Of a stretch of 26,533 nucleotides of DNA, positions 5,828 to 14,078 are shown piece after piece (within the stretch, counting starts at the first letter, position 1; each line of letters starts with the position of its first letter). A model generated the notes under the pieces. The model made no database searches. It was not told the origin of the DNA and saw nothing but the letters and a program-made list of their open reading frames with translations. Origin of the DNA: Paramuribaculum sp. (GTDB lineage Bacteria > Bacteroidota > Bacteroidia > Bacteroidales > Muribaculaceae); contig VSPV01000020.1 in NCBI GenBank assembly GCA_009775605.1, forward strand, positions 1 to 26,533, written 5' to 3'. Made by a program: the position numbers and the translations under genes.

Positions 5828-7198
5828 ATGAAAAAGCTGATAAAAGTCTACGGGATGTGTGTGGCCGCTCTGGCCATTGTGTGGTCATGCGGAGGCGATG
5901 TGCAGCCGCCAACGCTTCACGATACCGATAAAACGTTGATTTCCAAAATGACCGTTGCCGATTTCAAGGCCGCATTCTGGCAGGAAGGCACGGATGATTA
6001 TTCGCGGGAGATAAAGTCGACCGACGGCCGCAGCATTCTCATAGAAGGAGTGGTGCTCGCCACGGATGTTCCCCGTCCGGGCAGGGTGGTGATAGGTGAT
6101 TCGTCGGGTGCCTTGACCTTGGAAGTTTCACCGGAAGCGGAAGCGTCGAAGTATGCAGTAGGGCAGAAGGTGGAGCTGTCGCCCGGCGGTCTGATGGCCG
6201 GCCGACGTGAAACGGTGTTCATGCTTGGAAAAGGTGGCGCGCTCTCTCCGCTCGGAAGCGCCGAACGCAGCGCTGTGCTCAAGATTATAGGGGAGCCGAA
6301 TGTCTCGCAGGCTTCAGCCATAGCGATGCCCCTGAGCCATCTGGATGCTGATGACGCGCTGCTTCGCTGGCAGAGCCGCCTGGTGAGGCTGGACTACGTA
6401 AGTTTTGACGGACGCGACGGTGACGACTATATTCTGCGCGAGGCCAATGGTGCAACCATCATCATGTCATTGCCTTTTGATGAAGCCTTTGACTGGGATG
6501 CTTCGGCCATCGCAGGCATGGGATCCGTTACGGGGATTGTGTCCACGTCGGCTGAAAAGGGTGCGACGGTGTGGCATGTCTATCCCCGCAGCGGTGATGA
6601 CATCGAGGGCTTCTCTCGTCCCGCTCCAGATGATCCCGACAATCCGGATGCTCCCGATGGCCCAGACACTCCGGAACCGCCGTCCGAACCTGACAACTGC
6701 GCCGATTTCTCGACTCTCAACGGTGGCAGTAACGCCACGGGCTATGCCGGGACTTACACGACCGTGCGCGGCTGGACGGCAAAGTATTGCGCCGTGGCGA
6801 GCGGTGGCGCGGAGGATTCCCCTTCGCAGAACATTTTCACTTTTATGGGCGATGCCTCCGTGCGTGGCCCGGTGCTCAACGGCCGTATAGGAGGCCTGGG
6901 CTCGATTGTGTCGCCGGTGCTTTCAGGGGGTATAAGTCGGCTGGAGTTCAGCTACGGTTTCCCGTTTGAGGAGCGGCGAGCGGGCTTCACGGTCAATATC
7001 CGTCAGGACGGTGCCGTGGTGCTCTCCACCTCCGTAACGGTCGACAATATCCAGTCGCGCCACCCCTACGGCTTCTCATGGGACGTGGAGTGCCAGGGCG
7101 ATTTCGTAATAGAAATCCTCAACAACGGCCTCACGGCCTCATCCGGCGACAAAGACCGCCTCGCGGTGTGGAACCTCTCCTGGACGCCCGCTCCGTGA
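5828..7198 (+). CDS. DUF5689-like lipoprotein with a Pro/Asp linker and C-terminal beta domain
   Basis: A 456-residue lipoprotein. The signal peptide ends in a lipobox with Cys21 (AIVWS-C), followed by GGD. Residues about 40-260 resemble DUF5689 (TVADFKAAF, ILIEGVVLATD, RVVIGDSSGALTLEV), an OB-fold-like domain of Bacteroidota surface proteins. A linker of Pro, Asp and Glu (about 263-296) leads to a C-terminal domain of about 160 residues (CADFSTLNGGSNATGYAG to the end) that looks like a beta-sandwich/adhesin module. I chose ATG 5828 because it gives the standard signal peptide; ATG 5816 and TTG 5804 are alternatives. It converges with the glycosyltransferase gene with only 4 nt between stops and no visible terminator. 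The molecular function is unknown. Confidence 0.85.
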   Translation: MKKLIKVYGMCVAALAIVWSCGGDVQPPTLHDTDKTLISKMTVADFKAAFWQEGTDDYSREIKSTDGRSILIEGVVLATDVPRPGRVVIGDSSGALTLEVSPEAEASKYAVGQKVELSPGGLMAGRRETVFMLGKGGALSPLGSAERSAVLKIIGEPNVSQASAIAMPLSHLDADDALLRWQSRLVRLDYVSFDGRDGDDYILREANGATIIMSLPFDEAFDWDASAIAGMGSVTGIVSTSAEKGATVWHVYPRSGDDIEGFSRPAPDDPDNPDAPDGPDTPEPPSEPDNCADFSTLNGGSNATGYAGTYTTVRGWTAKYCAVASGGAEDSPSQNIFTFMGDASVRGPVLNGRIGGLGSIVSPVLSGGISRLEFSYGFPFEERRAGFTVNIRQDGAVVLSTSVTVDNIQSRHPYGFSWDVECQGDFVIEILNNGLTASSGDKDRLAVWNLSWTPAP

Positions 7199-7202
7199 AG
7201 AC

Positions 7203-8036
7203 TCAGGCTTTGTCAGTTGTTTGCTCGATACCGTTGGGAGTACGGATAATGCGTTTCTGGCGTGTGACGCGACGTATTTCCTTGTTAAGGGCAAGAGCCT
7301 CCGCGTTTTTATATGGGCGTCCGTGGTCAAGATGTACCACTATCAGTGAGTATCTCATCTGCCGGGGTCGAATCCCCATATTTACCAGTCTTTCTCCGAA
7401 TTCGCGGTCTTCTCCGCCATACTGCATAAGTTCATTGAATCCGTTGACTGCCAGCATGTCGGCGCGCCAACCCGATGAGTTGCATCCATTCCACGACGCG
7501 CGTGCCGGGGTGATTGTGTTCATGAGGGCGGCAAACCACTTGCGATTTAGCAGTTTGGTACATTTGAATGTGATTTTCAATCCTTTCGATCTAAGCCATC
7601 GAAGAGAGAACGCTCTACCTGATGCGATGTCGTCGGGTGAGAGGAGCCGGCTTATATCCATAGGGAGTTTGAAGTATCCTCCCGAGAGAAACCGTCCTTG
7701 CTGTGCCGCCTGAAGATGGGCTGCTACGAAATCGTTGCGAGGCACGCAGTCCTGATCGGTGAAAATAAGATAGTCGGATGTTGCCGAGGTCAGAGCTCGG
7801 TTGAGTATGCGTGTTTTTCTGAATCCCTCGTCCGGATGCCATACATGCTTTATCGGCAACACTGCTTTGTATCTCTCTATGAGCGAGCACGTATCTGGCC
7901 CCGAGCCGTCGTCGGCTATTATTATCTCGTCGGCACGTCTCTCTTGGTTCATATACCCTATGAGTGTCTTTTCAAGCCATTCCGGATTGTTGTAGGTCGA
8001 GATGATTACTCCTATGGTTTTGGGCGTAACGGACAT
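7203..8036 (-). CDS. Family 2 glycosyltransferase with galactosyltransferase-type C-terminus
   Basis: A 277-residue GT-A protein with no membrane segment. The N-terminus carries the nucleotide-sugar fold (VIISTYNNPEWLEKTL, IIIADDGS), and the metal-binding DxD is D94-Q95-D96 in IFTDQDC. A C-terminal YGGEDREFGERL block (ED at 209-210) matches the galactosyltransferase-type C-terminal motif. Predicted to transfer a sugar in surface glycan synthesis at the inner face of the membrane; donor and acceptor cannot be told. It stands alone with its own strong promoter rather than inside a glycan locus. Confidence 0.9.
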   Translation of the reverse strand: MSVTPKTIGVIISTYNNPEWLEKTLIGYMNQERRADEIIIADDGSGPDTCSLIERYKAVLPIKHVWHPDEGFRKTRILNRALTSATSDYLIFTDQDCVPRNDFVAAHLQAAQQGRFLSGGYFKLPMDISRLLSPDDIASGRAFSLRWLRSKGLKITFKCTKLLNRKWFAALMNTITPARASWNGCNSSGWRADMLAVNGFNELMQYGGEDREFGERLVNMGIRPRQMRYSLIVVHLDHGRPYKNAEALALNKEIRRVTRQKRIIRTPNGIEQTTDKA

Positions 8037-8064
8037 ACGATGTTTTTTGTCGGTGAGATTATGG

Positions 8065-8095
8065 CAAAGTTATTGTTTTTGGCTATTCTGACAAA
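8065..8095 (-). promoter_or_regulatory. Glycosyltransferase promoter
   Basis: On the minus strand TTTG (8095-8092), a 19-nt spacer and TAACTTTG (8072-8065) match the full Bacteroidota consensus. Predicted start is near 8058, with a 22-nt leader. Confidence 0.85.
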
Positions 8096-8133
8096 AATAA
8101 TCGCTAAATTTACAGAGCATCAAGCCTCTTGAT

Positions 8134-8163
8134 TTTGTTTATTAAGATAGACTCATAAAGTTG
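8134..8163 (+). promoter_or_regulatory. Probable sirtuin gene promoter
   Basis: TTTG (8134-8137), an 18-nt spacer and TAAAGTTG (8156-8163) give one mismatch in the -7 box. Predicted start is near 8170, shortly before ATG 8186. Confidence 0.5.
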
Positions 8164-8185
8164 CCATAAATTACAGCATAAAGAC

Positions 8186-8881
8186 ATGGACAGCATCAAA
8201 CCTAAACTGGTAGTGCTCACGGGCGCGGGCATGAGCGCCGAGAGCGGAATCTCAACCTTCCGCGACAGCGGAGGCCTGTGGGACAAATATCCTGTGATGG
8301 ATGTGGCGAGCGCCGAGGGCTTTGCCCGCAATCCGGCTCTTATCCACAAGTTTTACAACGAACGCCGTCACGAACTCGTGAAGGCGCAGCCCAATGCCGG
8401 ACATTCCGGCCTCGCTGAGCTTGAGCAGTGGTACGACACCTGGATTATCACCCAGAACGTCGACAACCTGCATGAGCGCGCCGGCAGTACCAAAGTGCTC
8501 CATCTCCACGGAGAGCTTATGAAGGTGCGCTCCATGAAGCATCCGGAACGCGTGTACACGCTCACCGAAGAAAACCTCGACACCACCCCGGAAACCCGCG
8601 ACGAGTATGGCGACGCCGTGCGTCCGCATATCGTCTTTTTCCAGGAGGCCGTCCCTAACATCGAACCCGCCATTGAGCTTGTCGAGCAGGCTGATGTGCT
8701 GGTGATAATAGGCACCTCCATGGCCGTTTATCCTGCGGCAGGGCTGGTCCACTATGCCCGGCGCGGTATACCGGTGTATTATATCGACCCGAATCCCGCT
8801 CCTGTCCCCGACGGCATAACAGTGCTTCGCACCACTGCCACAGAGGGTGTTAAGGAGCTTGCGCGCATACTCCGTCCCTGA
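8186..8881 (+). CDS. cobB: Sir2-family NAD-dependent protein deacylase (CobB-like), lacking zinc cysteines
   Basis: A 231-residue sirtuin with TGAGMSAESGI (12-22), QNVDNLH (90-96), catalytic His108 in HLHG and GTS (176-178) in the NAD pocket. The class III signature Y57-x-x-R60 (FYNERR) is present, which in CobB and SIRT5 recognises succinyl and malonyl lysines, so desuccinylase activity is a reasonable prediction. The protein contains no cysteine, so the usual Cys4 zinc site is absent; the region after HLHGEL (KVRSMKHPERVYTL) replaces it. It is read toward the dcw cluster, separated by a strong hairpin and the rsmH promoter. Confidence 0.93.
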   Translation: MDSIKPKLVVLTGAGMSAESGISTFRDSGGLWDKYPVMDVASAEGFARNPALIHKFYNERRHELVKAQPNAGHSGLAELEQWYDTWIITQNVDNLHERAGSTKVLHLHGELMKVRSMKHPERVYTLTEENLDTTPETRDEYGDAVRPHIVFFQEAVPNIEPAIELVEQADVLVIIGTSMAVYPAAGLVHYARRGIPVYYIDPNPAPVPDGITVLRTTATEGVKELARILRP

Positions 8882-8899
8882 GTTCGAGGGCTATAATCG

Positions 8900-8948
8900 C
8901 AATCCGGGGCCGTTTACATCATTTGCAAATGTAAACGGCTCCGGATTG
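8900..8948 (+). terminator. Large stable hairpin after the sirtuin gene
   Basis: A 20-bp inverted repeat (8900-8919 with 8929-8948, one G-T pair) with a 9-nt loop, followed by moderately T-rich sequence. It probably ends the sirtuin transcript. It is longer than most terminators, so another structural role is possible. Confidence 0.65.
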
Positions 8949-9056
8949 TGTCTTATTTCACTGCTAATCAGTTGAATGTATGAGTGTAGAAAACTTTATG
9001 CAGGTTAATGTCCAAAAAATATTGTTTAGTTATGTAAACTTATGCCCGATTTTAAG

Positions 9057-9064
9057 TAACTTTG
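9057..9064 (+). promoter_or_regulatory. dcw cluster promoter (-7 element)
   Basis: TAACTTTG is an exact TAnnTTTG match. No TTTG is visible at the usual upstream distance. The predicted start near 9071 lies downstream of the in-frame TTG at 9062, so rsmH should start at GTG 9086. The copy of ATGTAAAC at 9032-9039 just upstream also occurs in the 8929-8936 hairpin arm. Confidence 0.65.
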
Positions 9065-9085
9065 AAGCCTAAAAGTATCGCTAAA

Positions 9086-10015
9086 GTGAGCACTTCAGAA
9101 CCAGTCTACCATATTCCGGCGCTTCTGCCCCAAGTAATAGAAGCTCTTGACATAAAGCCAAGTGGCATTTACGTCGACGCAACCTACGGCGGCGGAGGCC
9201 ATTCGCGTGCCATTGTGGAGCGTCTGGGCCCACAGGGACATCTCTACTCCTTCGACCAGGACGACGAGGCCGTGGCGCGCGCCATGACCGACGACCGGTT
9301 TACGATTGTCTACTCCAATTTCCGTTTCCTGCCGAATTTCATGCGCTACTACGGCGTGAAGGGGGTCGACGGCATTCTTGCCGACCTCGGTGTGAGCTTC
9401 CATCACTTCGACGATGCATCGCGAGGATTCTCTTTCCGGTTCGATTCGCCGCTCGACATGCGCATGAACCGCCGCTCGAGCATGAGCGCGGCCGAATTTC
9501 TTGCCACCGCCACGGAGGAACGCATTGCGACCGTGCTCGGGCTCTACGGTGAGCTGAAGCAGGCGCGCCGGATGGCTGCGGCCATAGTCCGGGAGCGTGA
9601 GGCCGGGCGCCCGGTCGACACCGTGGGGCGCTTGACTGACGTAATGAAGCCCTTCATCTCCCCGAAACACGAGAAAAAGGAGATGGCGCAGCTCTTTCAG
9701 GCACTCCGCATAGAAGTCAACGGCGAGATGCAGGCTCTCGAGCAGTTCCTTGCCGGATGCCTGCGGGTGCTGAAACCCGGCGGACGCCTGGCGGTGATCA
9801 CCTATCATTCGCTCGAAGATCGCATGGTGAAGAACTTCATGCGCACCGGCAATGTCGAGGGGCGTGAGGAGCGCGATTTCTTCGGGGCCGTTTCGCGCCC
9901 GCTGAAAGCGCTTTCGTCGAAGCCCATCGTGCCTGACGAGGCGGAAATCGAGCGAAATCCCCGCTCGCGTAGCGCCAAACTGCGCGTGGCCTTCAAGCTT
10001 CCCGACAACGAATGA
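9086..10015 (+). CDS. rsmH: 16S rRNA (cytosine(1402)-N4)-methyltransferase RsmH
   Basis: RsmH (MraW) methylates N4 of C1402 in the 16S rRNA decoding centre using SAM, in the cytosol. The 309-residue protein shows the family N-terminus (VYHIPALLPQVIEAL), the SAM site YVDATYGGGGHS, ADLGVSFHHFD, GFSFR...SPLDMRM, QALRIEVNGE, YHSLEDRMVK and the closing RSRSAKLRV. GTG 9086 is chosen because the only upstream start, TTG 9062, lies inside the promoter -7 box. It is the first gene of the dcw cluster, where mraZ would normally come before it; none is present. The next gene starts 38 nt downstream. Confidence 0.96.
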   Translation: MSTSEPVYHIPALLPQVIEALDIKPSGIYVDATYGGGGHSRAIVERLGPQGHLYSFDQDDEAVARAMTDDRFTIVYSNFRFLPNFMRYYGVKGVDGILADLGVSFHHFDDASRGFSFRFDSPLDMRMNRRSSMSAAEFLATATEERIATVLGLYGELKQARRMAAAIVREREAGRPVDTVGRLTDVMKPFISPKHEKKEMAQLFQALRIEVNGEMQALEQFLAGCLRVLKPGGRLAVITYHSLEDRMVKNFMRTGNVEGREERDFFGAVSRPLKALSSKPIVPDEAEIERNPRSRSAKLRVAFKLPDNE

Positions 10016-10053
10016 AATAACTCTCCATATCCGTTTCAAATCATATCGCAGCA

Positions 10054-10398
10054 ATGCCAAAAACAGAAACCTCACATCGACCCACTCTCGGATTCATCGG
10101 CCGCCTTCTCCGCGGACAGGTGATTTCCGGCGATTTCTTCGTCAACAATGCCGTGGCGCTGGGATTCTGTGTGCTGGTGCTCCTGGGCTACATCTCATCC
10201 AAATACGAGATGCAGACCCGTATGGAGGCGCTGCGTAAATACACCAACGAGCTGGAAACCGTCAAGGCCGAGCGGGTAAGGGCCCGCAGCCTCTATATGG
10301 GCCGCATACGCGAAAGTTCCATGCAGCAGCTCGTCGACTCGCTCCATCTCGGCCTCCACGTCCAGGAGCGGCCCCCTTACGAAATAGAACTTGACTGA
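10054..10398 (+). CDS. FtsL-like cell division protein
   Basis: A 114-residue bitopic protein with a short cytosolic N-terminus, one membrane segment (about residues 31-47, NNAVALGFCVLVLLGYI), then a helical, probably coiled-coil periplasmic part (MEALRKYTNELETVKAERVRARSLYMG). It sits between rsmH and ftsI, exactly where ftsL belongs, and matches the Bacteroidota FtsL-like family rather than the proteobacterial sequence. Expected to work with FtsQ in recruiting or activating FtsW-FtsI at the septum. Assignment rests on topology, size and position. Confidence 0.85.
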   Translation: MPKTETSHRPTLGFIGRLLRGQVISGDFFVNNAVALGFCVLVLLGYISSKYEMQTRMEALRKYTNELETVKAERVRARSLYMGRIRESSMQQLVDSLHLGLHVQERPPYEIELD

Positions 10399-10435
10399 AT
10401 AATTTCTTAACTCTGAAAAATAACCCCGAGTCCCC

Positions 10436-12523
10436 ATGGCAAAAGGAAACAGAAGCAGAATAATCTGGCGCTACATCTTTGTGGTGGGCGTTACCTTGCT
10501 CTTTGTAGGCCGCATAGTCTACAAGCTGTGGGATACGACCGTTGTCTCTGCCGACGAATGGAACAACCTCGCCCTCAAGGAACTGTCGAAAGTCGACACC
10601 ATCGCTCCCCAGCGTGGCAACATCCTGGCGTGCGACGGCTCTGTGCTTGCCACCAACGTGAGGGAATACACCGTGAGAATCGACTTCCGCAGCGAGCGCT
10701 TCCTCACCGACACCTTTGTGGCCCGTCTCGATACCATCTCGAAGTGCATGGCCCGAGAATTCGGACGCCGCACAGCCAAGGAGTGGAAAGAATATCTTTC
10801 GGGGCCGCTCAAAATAGCCCATAAGGACAGGCCGCGCGCATTCGTGCTGATTGACCGTGTGAGCTATGCCGACTATCTCAAGATACGCACCTTGCCATTC
10901 TTCAATTATCCCAACCGCAACTACTGCGGCATAACCCATGATTCGCGGCTTGCCCGTGTGCGTCCCTACGGCGCCATGGCGCGCCGAAGCATAGGCGGTG
11001 TGGGCGCCACCCGCGAGTGCAGCGAGGTCCACGGAATCTCCGGTCTGGAGAAGGCGCTCGACTCTCTGCTCTACGGCATTCCCGGTCTGGCAAAGAAAGT
11101 GTCGCTCACCAAAGAGATTGTCCCCTGGACCGACGTCCCTGCCGTGCCCGGAGCCAACATCATCACCACAATCGACATCAAGATGCAGGACATCGTGGAA
11201 AACGAACTCAACAAGATGCTCGAATACTGCGATGCCGACTGGGGTGTGGCCGTGCTTATGGAGGTGGCCACAGGCAACATCAAGGCCATTTCCAACCTTG
11301 AGAAGAATACAAAGACCGGCACCGGCTATATCGAGGCCATGAACCGTGCCGTGCAGGGTTATGAGCCCGGCTCCGTTGTCAAGCCCATATCCATGATGCT
11401 GGCTCTTGAGGAGGGCGCGGTGAGCAATCTCGATGAGGTGATATCCACCGGCTCATCGTATGCCTACGCAGGCGGACGGCCTATAACCGACGCCCACGGC
11501 GTGGGTTCCATGCGTGTGAGCGAGGTGATAGAGCGTTCGTCGAATATCGGAATGACCAAAATCATCGCCCGCAAGTTCGACTCCGACCCGGGCCGTTTCT
11601 ATTCGCGCCTGAAAGAGATAGGATTTCTTGAGCCGATGCACACCGGAATAGCCGGAGAATGCATTCCGCGCATTGACTCGCTGCCCGACAACCGCGGCGG
11701 CCGCATAGCTCTCTCCCGCCAGTGTTACGGCTATGCCACCAAGATACCCCCGCTGTACACCCTATCCATCTACAATGCCATTGCCAATGGAGGCCGCTAC
11801 GTGCGTCCGCGTCTGGTGATGGGCACCCGTACGGCCGACAGCGACACCCTCTTCCCCGTGACCTATATCCGCGACCGTATATGCTCCGAGACAAATGCCG
11901 CCAAGATGCGCACCATGCTGCGTTCTGTGGTGTGGGGCGACCATGGTACCGGACGCCGTCTGCGCTCCGACAAAGTGGCCATAGCCGGAAAGACCGGCAC
12001 CGCCTACGTCATTGAGCAGGGCGGCTACAACACATCCAAGAAGCGGTTGGCATTCTGCGGATTCTTTCCTGCCGACAATCCCCGCTTCTCATGCATGGTG
12101 CTTGTGCGTCATCCCCGCCAGAATGCATTCGGCGCCGCGTCCACCAGCGGTGAGGTACTCAAGGGGATAGCCGAGAACCTTTACAGCCGCGGAATGCTCG
12201 ACAACAGTTCCGACTATCTCGCGGATGCCAAAGGAGGCTCCGCTCCTACCATGCATGCCTCGTGCGACGGTTCGCGTGCGACGACCGTTTCCGACCGTCT
12301 GGGTCTCTCAGGCAAGATGACGGTGCTGGCCCATCCGGGCGCCCAGAAGGTGAAAGGTGTGCCCGACGTTCACGGCTACGGACTCCGCGACGCCCTGTCG
12401 GTGCTTGAGAAATCCGGTTATAATGTGAAATTCAGGGGCGCGGGCTATGTGGCCGGACAGCATCCCAGACCTGGAACCGAAATGAGGCGCGGCAGCATCG
12501 TGATGCTTGAGCTCCGCGAATAG
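10436..12523 (+). CDS. ftsI: Penicillin-binding protein FtsI (PBP3-type transpeptidase) with PASTA domain
   Basis: A monofunctional class B PBP, 695 residues, that cross-links septal peptidoglycan with FtsW. After a membrane anchor (about residues 10-30, YIFVVGVTLLFVGRIVY) and the dimerisation domain (PQRGNILACDGSVLA), the transpeptidase shows the nucleophile motif S313-V-V-K316 (EPGSVVKP), S368-S-N370 and K519-T-G521. The C-terminus (VPDVHGYGLRDALSVLEKSGYNV...) is a single PASTA domain, common in Bacteroidota and Gram-positive orthologues but absent from E. coli FtsI. It lies 37 nt after the ftsL-like gene and 49 nt before murE. Confidence 0.96.
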   Translation: MAKGNRSRIIWRYIFVVGVTLLFVGRIVYKLWDTTVVSADEWNNLALKELSKVDTIAPQRGNILACDGSVLATNVREYTVRIDFRSERFLTDTFVARLDTISKCMAREFGRRTAKEWKEYLSGPLKIAHKDRPRAFVLIDRVSYADYLKIRTLPFFNYPNRNYCGITHDSRLARVRPYGAMARRSIGGVGATRECSEVHGISGLEKALDSLLYGIPGLAKKVSLTKEIVPWTDVPAVPGANIITTIDIKMQDIVENELNKMLEYCDADWGVAVLMEVATGNIKAISNLEKNTKTGTGYIEAMNRAVQGYEPGSVVKPISMMLALEEGAVSNLDEVISTGSSYAYAGGRPITDAHGVGSMRVSEVIERSSNIGMTKIIARKFDSDPGRFYSRLKEIGFLEPMHTGIAGECIPRIDSLPDNRGGRIALSRQCYGYATKIPPLYTLSIYNAIANGGRYVRPRLVMGTRTADSDTLFPVTYIRDRICSETNAAKMRTMLRSVVWGDHGTGRRLRSDKVAIAGKTGTAYVIEQGGYNTSKKRLAFCGFFPADNPRFSCMVLVRHPRQNAFGAASTSGEVLKGIAENLYSRGMLDNSSDYLADAKGGSAPTMHASCDGSRATTVSDRLGLSGKMTVLAHPGAQKVKGVPDVHGYGLRDALSVLEKSGYNVKFRGAGYVAGQHPRPGTEMRRGSIVMLELRE

Positions 12524-12572
12524 ACCAATCCGGAAATAAACAAGAATAAACGAATAAAAAAACATCATAATC

Positions 12573-14030
12573 ATGAAGTCACTCTCAGATTTGCTCTCGG
12601 CCATAATGCCGCAGGAAGTGATAGGAAGCGAAGAGAAGAAAATAACCTCCCTCGAATGTGATTCCCGCAAGATCAAGCGGGGCTCGCTGTTTGTGGCTGT
12701 GCGCGGCTATAATGTCGACGGCCATAAGTTTATTCCTCTGGTCACGCTTGCGGGAGCCGCCGCTATAGTGTGCGAGGAGCTGCCGGAGCGTCTGGAGTCG
12801 ACGGTGACTTACATCAAGGTGCCCGACTCGGCAGTGGCCCTGGGTCTGCTGGCCTCGCAATGGTGGGGCAATCCCTCGCGCAAGCTTAAGCTGGTAGGTG
12901 TCACCGGCACCAACGGCAAGACAACCACCGCCACCCTCATCTACGAGATGGCGCGCATGATGGGCCAGAAGGCCGGTCTGCTCTCTACAGTCTGCAACTA
13001 TATCGACTCCGAGGCTGTGCCCACCACCCAGACTACTCCTGATCCGCTCACGCTCAACGAGCTTCTTCACCGCATGGTGGTGGCCGGATGCACGGTGGCT
13101 GCAATGGAGGTAAGCTCCCACGCCGCCCACCAGCACCGTATTGCCGGGCTCCATTTCGCCGGAGGTGTGTTCACCAACCTCACCCGCGACCATCTTGACT
13201 ATCACAAGACGGTCGACGCTTATCTTGCCGCCAAGAAATCGTTTTTCGACGGGCTCCCCCGCACGGCGTTCGCTCTCACCAACCTCGACGACCGCAACGG
13301 CGAGGTGATGCTTCAGAACACCGAGGCCCGGCGCTACACATATTCGCTGCGCACCGTGGCCGATTTCACCGGCCGCGTGATCGAGAGCCGTCTCGACGGC
13401 ACCCTAATGTCGTTCAACGGTCATGAGGTGGAGGTGCTCTTCACCGGCCGCTTCAACGCCTACAATCTCACCGCAGTATACGGCGCCTGCTGCCTCCTGG
13501 GCTGGGACCGCGACACCGTGCTTGTCAACATGAGCCGCCTTGTGCCCGTGGCCGGACGTTTCCAGACCATCCACGGCGCCAACGGCGTGACCGCTATCGT
13601 GGACTATGCCCACACGCCCGACGCGCTCGTAAATGTGCTCGACGCCATACGCGACGTGGTGGGCCCGCAGGGCACAATCATCACCGTGGTGGGCGCCGGA
13701 GGCAACCGCGACCGCGGCAAGCGCCCCCTGATGGCTGCTGAGGCTGCCGCACGCAGCCAGAGGCTCGTGCTCACATCCGACAATCCCCGCGACGAGGAAC
13801 CCGCTGAAATCATAGCCGAGATGGAAGCCGGACTCACCGATGCCACACGTCCGAAGACTCTCAGCATCACCGACCGCCGCGAAGCCATACGCACGGCGCT
13901 CGCGCTCGCCGGAAAGGGTGATGTGGTGCTGATTGCCGGCAAAGGCCACGAGACCTATCAGGAAGTGAAAGGCGTGAAACATCATTTTGACGACCGCGAG
14001 GTGGTGCGGGATGTCTTCGCATCGCTCTGA
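12573..14030 (+). CDS. murE: UDP-MurNAc-L-Ala-D-Glu:meso-diaminopimelate ligase MurE
   Basis: An ATP-dependent Mur ligase (485 residues) that adds the third residue of the peptidoglycan stem peptide in the cytosol. The P-loop GTNGKTT is at 112-118; further markers are TTQTTPDPL, MEVSSHA, FTNLTRDHLDYH and VDYAHTPDAL. DNPR at 403-406 is the determinant for meso-diaminopimelate rather than lysine, so this organism should have DAP-type peptidoglycan. All Mur ligase domains are present and full length. Confidence 0.97.
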   Translation: MKSLSDLLSAIMPQEVIGSEEKKITSLECDSRKIKRGSLFVAVRGYNVDGHKFIPLVTLAGAAAIVCEELPERLESTVTYIKVPDSAVALGLLASQWWGNPSRKLKLVGVTGTNGKTTTATLIYEMARMMGQKAGLLSTVCNYIDSEAVPTTQTTPDPLTLNELLHRMVVAGCTVAAMEVSSHAAHQHRIAGLHFAGGVFTNLTRDHLDYHKTVDAYLAAKKSFFDGLPRTAFALTNLDDRNGEVMLQNTEARRYTYSLRTVADFTGRVIESRLDGTLMSFNGHEVEVLFTGRFNAYNLTAVYGACCLLGWDRDTVLVNMSRLVPVAGRFQTIHGANGVTAIVDYAHTPDALVNVLDAIRDVVGPQGTIITVVGAGGNRDRGKRPLMAAEAAARSQRLVLTSDNPRDEEPAEIIAEMEAGLTDATRPKTLSITDRREAIRTALALAGKGDVVLIAGKGHETYQEVKGVKHHFDDREVVRDVFASL

Positions 14031-14078
14031 CCCCCATTCTGTTAATGTAATCCCCAACCGTTTCAATAGCAACGCGAA

